From NCBI GenBank assembly GCA_905200265.1, contig CAJKJS010000057.1:1-7965 (forward strand): a stretch of 7,965 nt of DNA, written 5' to 3'. The position numbers and the translations under genes are program-made. Shown here in pieces: positions 6,342 through 7,965 of the stretch. This DNA comes from an uncultured Oscillospiraceae bacterium (GTDB lineage Bacteria; Bacillota; Clostridia; Oscillospirales; Acutalibacteraceae). The notes under the pieces are model-generated. The model was given only the letters and a program-made list of their open reading frames with translations. It was not told the origin of the DNA and did not search any database. The number at the start of each line of letters is the position of its first letter. The first letter of the stretch is position 1.

Positions 6342-7906
6342 TACAGCATTTGCAGCTTCACGTGGAAAACAGGATCAATGCCGAATACTTCTTTAAAGAA
6401 ACCGGCGCACTGAGAAAACGCCCATTTTTCCAGCTGCATATCATCATCGCCTGTGCCGGTGAACGTGAGCTTTTCTTTATCCAGTTTGATTTTCAGTTCA
6501 TGGATTTTCTGCAAGCCGCTGCGATCCAGCGCATTGGCCAAACGGAACAACGCCACACACTTGGAAATAATCAGCCGCTCTTCCGCGCTGATGCGCGCAA
6601 ATTTGATTTCGGAAAAATCAGGTTCGCTGTGCTCATTATATCCAGATACAAGCGCCACCAGATTGACTTCCCGTTTTGTCAGCCCATATAGGTCGAAATT
6701 GCGGATCAAATAATACGTGGTGCGGAACGTTTCCCCGCCATCCACATACCGGCCGCAATCGTGCAGCAGGGCAGCTAGTTGCAATAGCAATCTGGTCCGG
6801 TCCGGCAGTCCGTGCAAAGATTTGGTGCGGTCAAATAGAAGAGCCAGTGTGTTTTTGACCCATTCGGCATGGGGCTGGGGACAGCCAAAACGCCGGGCCA
6901 GCGTACCGGCACAGCACAGCGCGCTTTGCTGTACATGCTTTTCATACGCTACTTTGGCTTTGGGCATCAGCATTTGCCGCAGCAGTTCGTCCCACAAATC
7001 GACCTGAGGTGAAATGACTACCGGCGAAGTTACACAGGCGTGCAGCCTACAGTAAATAGCCAGAGCCGAATAAATCGAAGCGGCTTCATCCTCGCTGGTG
7101 TCATACCGTTCAGCAATGGCTTCTGGTGTCATGGGCGAAATGGTACGATATAGTTCCTGTAATTTACTGGCTTTCATCCAGTGGCATCCATGGTGATTGT
7201 CGGCATGGCACAGCCGGGCAATCAGTCCGTCTTCACTGCCGCACAATACCAAATTTTTCACGTTTTCCGTCTGTAGAAAAGCAGTCAGCGGCGCTAACAT
7301 GTTGTTGAGATATTCTTCAATCATGACGTGGAAGCGGCCCGGATCATCCTGGGCGCCGCCAAAGACATCATGTAGTTTTAAAGAACCGATGGGCAAATGC
7401 TGGCTGTAGATAATTTGTTGGCCATCATATAGCGCTACCCCGATGCTGCCTGTGCCGATATAGGTGAGCAGTGCAGACTCGTTCGCGGCCGTTTCGGTTT
7501 TTTGCAGGGCGGAAAGCATACTGTAGTAAATGAGTGTTTTTTCTTCGTCATCTTCCAGAACTTGTACATGGATACCGCCCAGTACCCGCAGTTGGTCTTC
7601 CACGTACGTGCGGTTTTTCGCTTCTCGCAAAGCTGTAGTGGCAACGACTTTCGGTTGCGTAATGCCGTAGCCCAGCAGGGTTTCAGAAAAACCTTTCAGA
7701 ATCTGCGATAGGGTGCGGGTGGTGGCAAAGCTGATCGAACCGGTGTGGAATACTTCGTGCCCCAAAGGCAAAAGAATCCGCAATTGATCCACCGTTTGCA
7801 CTTCGCCGTGGCGCAATTGGGCTACCCGCATTTTCACAATGCGCGAACCAATATCAATGACGGCGGCCGCCCGGGCTGCCGGTTTTCCGCTTTTTTTCAG
7901 TTTCAT
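6341..7906 (-). CDS. Divergent Ppx/GppA-family protein with C-terminal HD region
   Basis: Related to exopolyphosphatase (Ppx) and pppGpp phosphohydrolase (GppA), which hydrolyse polyphosphate or the 5' phosphate of pppGpp. The 521-residue length fits a two-part protein: an actin-like ASKHA fold (about 13-300) and an HD-type helical region (about 325-520) with LAALLHDCGRYVD at 377-389 (H382, D383). ATTALREAKNR (89-99) is a good family match. DDEEKTLIY (119-127) aligns with the catalytic-Glu segment NEEARLIF of E. coli Ppx. The first phosphate loop, usually DxGSNS, reads DIGSRIV (18-24), and the second, usually DIGGGSTE, reads YIGTGSIG (149-156), so key polar and acidic residues are lost. Activity may be reduced, altered or regulatory. 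Position directly before ppk1 supports a polyphosphate role. The ATG at 7906 has GGAGGTGA at 7917-7924, 10 nt upstream. I withhold a symbol because Ppx and GppA cannot be told apart here. Confidence 0.85.
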   Translation of the reverse strand: MKLKKSGKPAARAAAVIDIGSRIVKMRVAQLRHGEVQTVDQLRILLPLGHEVFHTGSISFATTRTLSQILKGFSETLLGYGITQPKVVATTALREAKNRTYVEDQLRVLGGIHVQVLEDDEEKTLIYYSMLSALQKTETAANESALLTYIGTGSIGVALYDGQQIIYSQHLPIGSLKLHDVFGGAQDDPGRFHVMIEEYLNNMLAPLTAFLQTENVKNLVLCGSEDGLIARLCHADNHHGCHWMKASKLQELYRTISPMTPEAIAERYDTSEDEAASIYSALAIYCRLHACVTSPVVISPQVDLWDELLRQMLMPKAKVAYEKHVQQSALCCAGTLARRFGCPQPHAEWVKNTLALLFDRTKSLHGLPDRTRLLLQLAALLHDCGRYVDGGETFRTTYYLIRNFDLYGLTKREVNLVALVSGYNEHSEPDFSEIKFARISAEERLIISKCVALFRLANALDRSGLQKIHELKIKLDKEKLTFTGTGDDDMQLEKWAFSQCAGFFKEVFGIDPVFHVKLQML

Positions 7907-7965
7907 GGGGAAGGGTTCACCTCCAAGTTGATGGTAAAAAAAGCAGGCATGTTCCCCTCAGCCAT
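7903..7965 (-). CDS. Possible 3' end of an upstream gene (partial, unidentified)
   Basis: On the - strand a frame is open from the window edge and reads MPAFFTINLEVNPSP before a TGA at 7903-7905. That stop overlaps the ATG of the Ppx-like gene in an ATGA arrangement, the usual sign of a coupled upstream gene. Only about 20 codons are visible, so no function can be given. A second frame is also open from the edge and stops at 7917-7919, so being open over this length is weak evidence. An ATG lies exactly at the edge (7963-7965), so a short leader peptide is also possible. Confidence 0.35.
   Translation of the reverse strand: MAEGNMPAFFTINLEVNPSP
7917..7924 (-). promoter_or_regulatory. Ribosome binding site of the Ppx-like gene
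   Basis: GGAGGTGA on the - strand is a near-perfect anti-16S match, 10 nt before the ATG at 7906. It supports this start for the Ppx-like gene. Confidence 0.8.

Noticed and set aside
1..7965. CRISPR array, tRNA, riboswitch, insertion sequence or direct repeats
   Set aside because: Nearly all of the window is coding; I saw no spaced repeats, cloverleaf, long structured leader or transposase motif.

Overview
This window reads as chromosomal housekeeping DNA from an anaerobic member of the Bacillota (Firmicutes), possibly a Negativicutes lineage. The pointers are strong AGGAGG-type ribosome binding sites, roughly even base composition, the lspA-rluD pair common in Bacillota, a [NiFe]-enzyme maturation gene (hypA), and a 6-phosphofructokinase of a type I associate with clostridia. 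The genus cannot be fixed from the sequence. No tRNA, rRNA, insertion sequence, prophage gene or CRISPR array was seen.

Left block, + strand, about 1-3004: five tightly packed genes that look like one transcription unit. They are lspA (5' end cut off by the window), rluD (23S rRNA pseudouridine synthase), a Cof-type HAD phosphatase, a small membrane-anchored helix-hairpin-helix protein resembling ComEA, and hypA (nickel chaperone). Gaps and overlaps are 12 nt, -1 nt, -7 nt and about 14 nt, so translational coupling is likely. The unit ends at a perfect 17-bp inverted repeat with flanking A and T tracts (3003-3042), which should also terminate the convergent genes from the other side.

Right block, - strand, about 7965-3059, in transcription order: the possible last codons of an unidentified gene, a divergent Ppx/GppA-type protein with a C-terminal HD region, ppk1 (polyphosphate kinase), and after a 67-nt gap pfkA. 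The Ppx-like protein and Ppk1 form a polyphosphate module. pfkA may be read through from ppk1 or have its own promoter, but none is clear.

I see no convincing new system. The points most worth checking are: the Ppx-like protein has lost signature residues of both phosphate-binding loops; the ComEA-like protein has lost the glycine hairpins of its helix-hairpin-helix motifs; the phosphofructokinase has an unusual donor-site combination (GGNGT with PKTIDND); and hypA lies away from other hyp genes and probably starts at a TTG codon that an automatic caller would miss.
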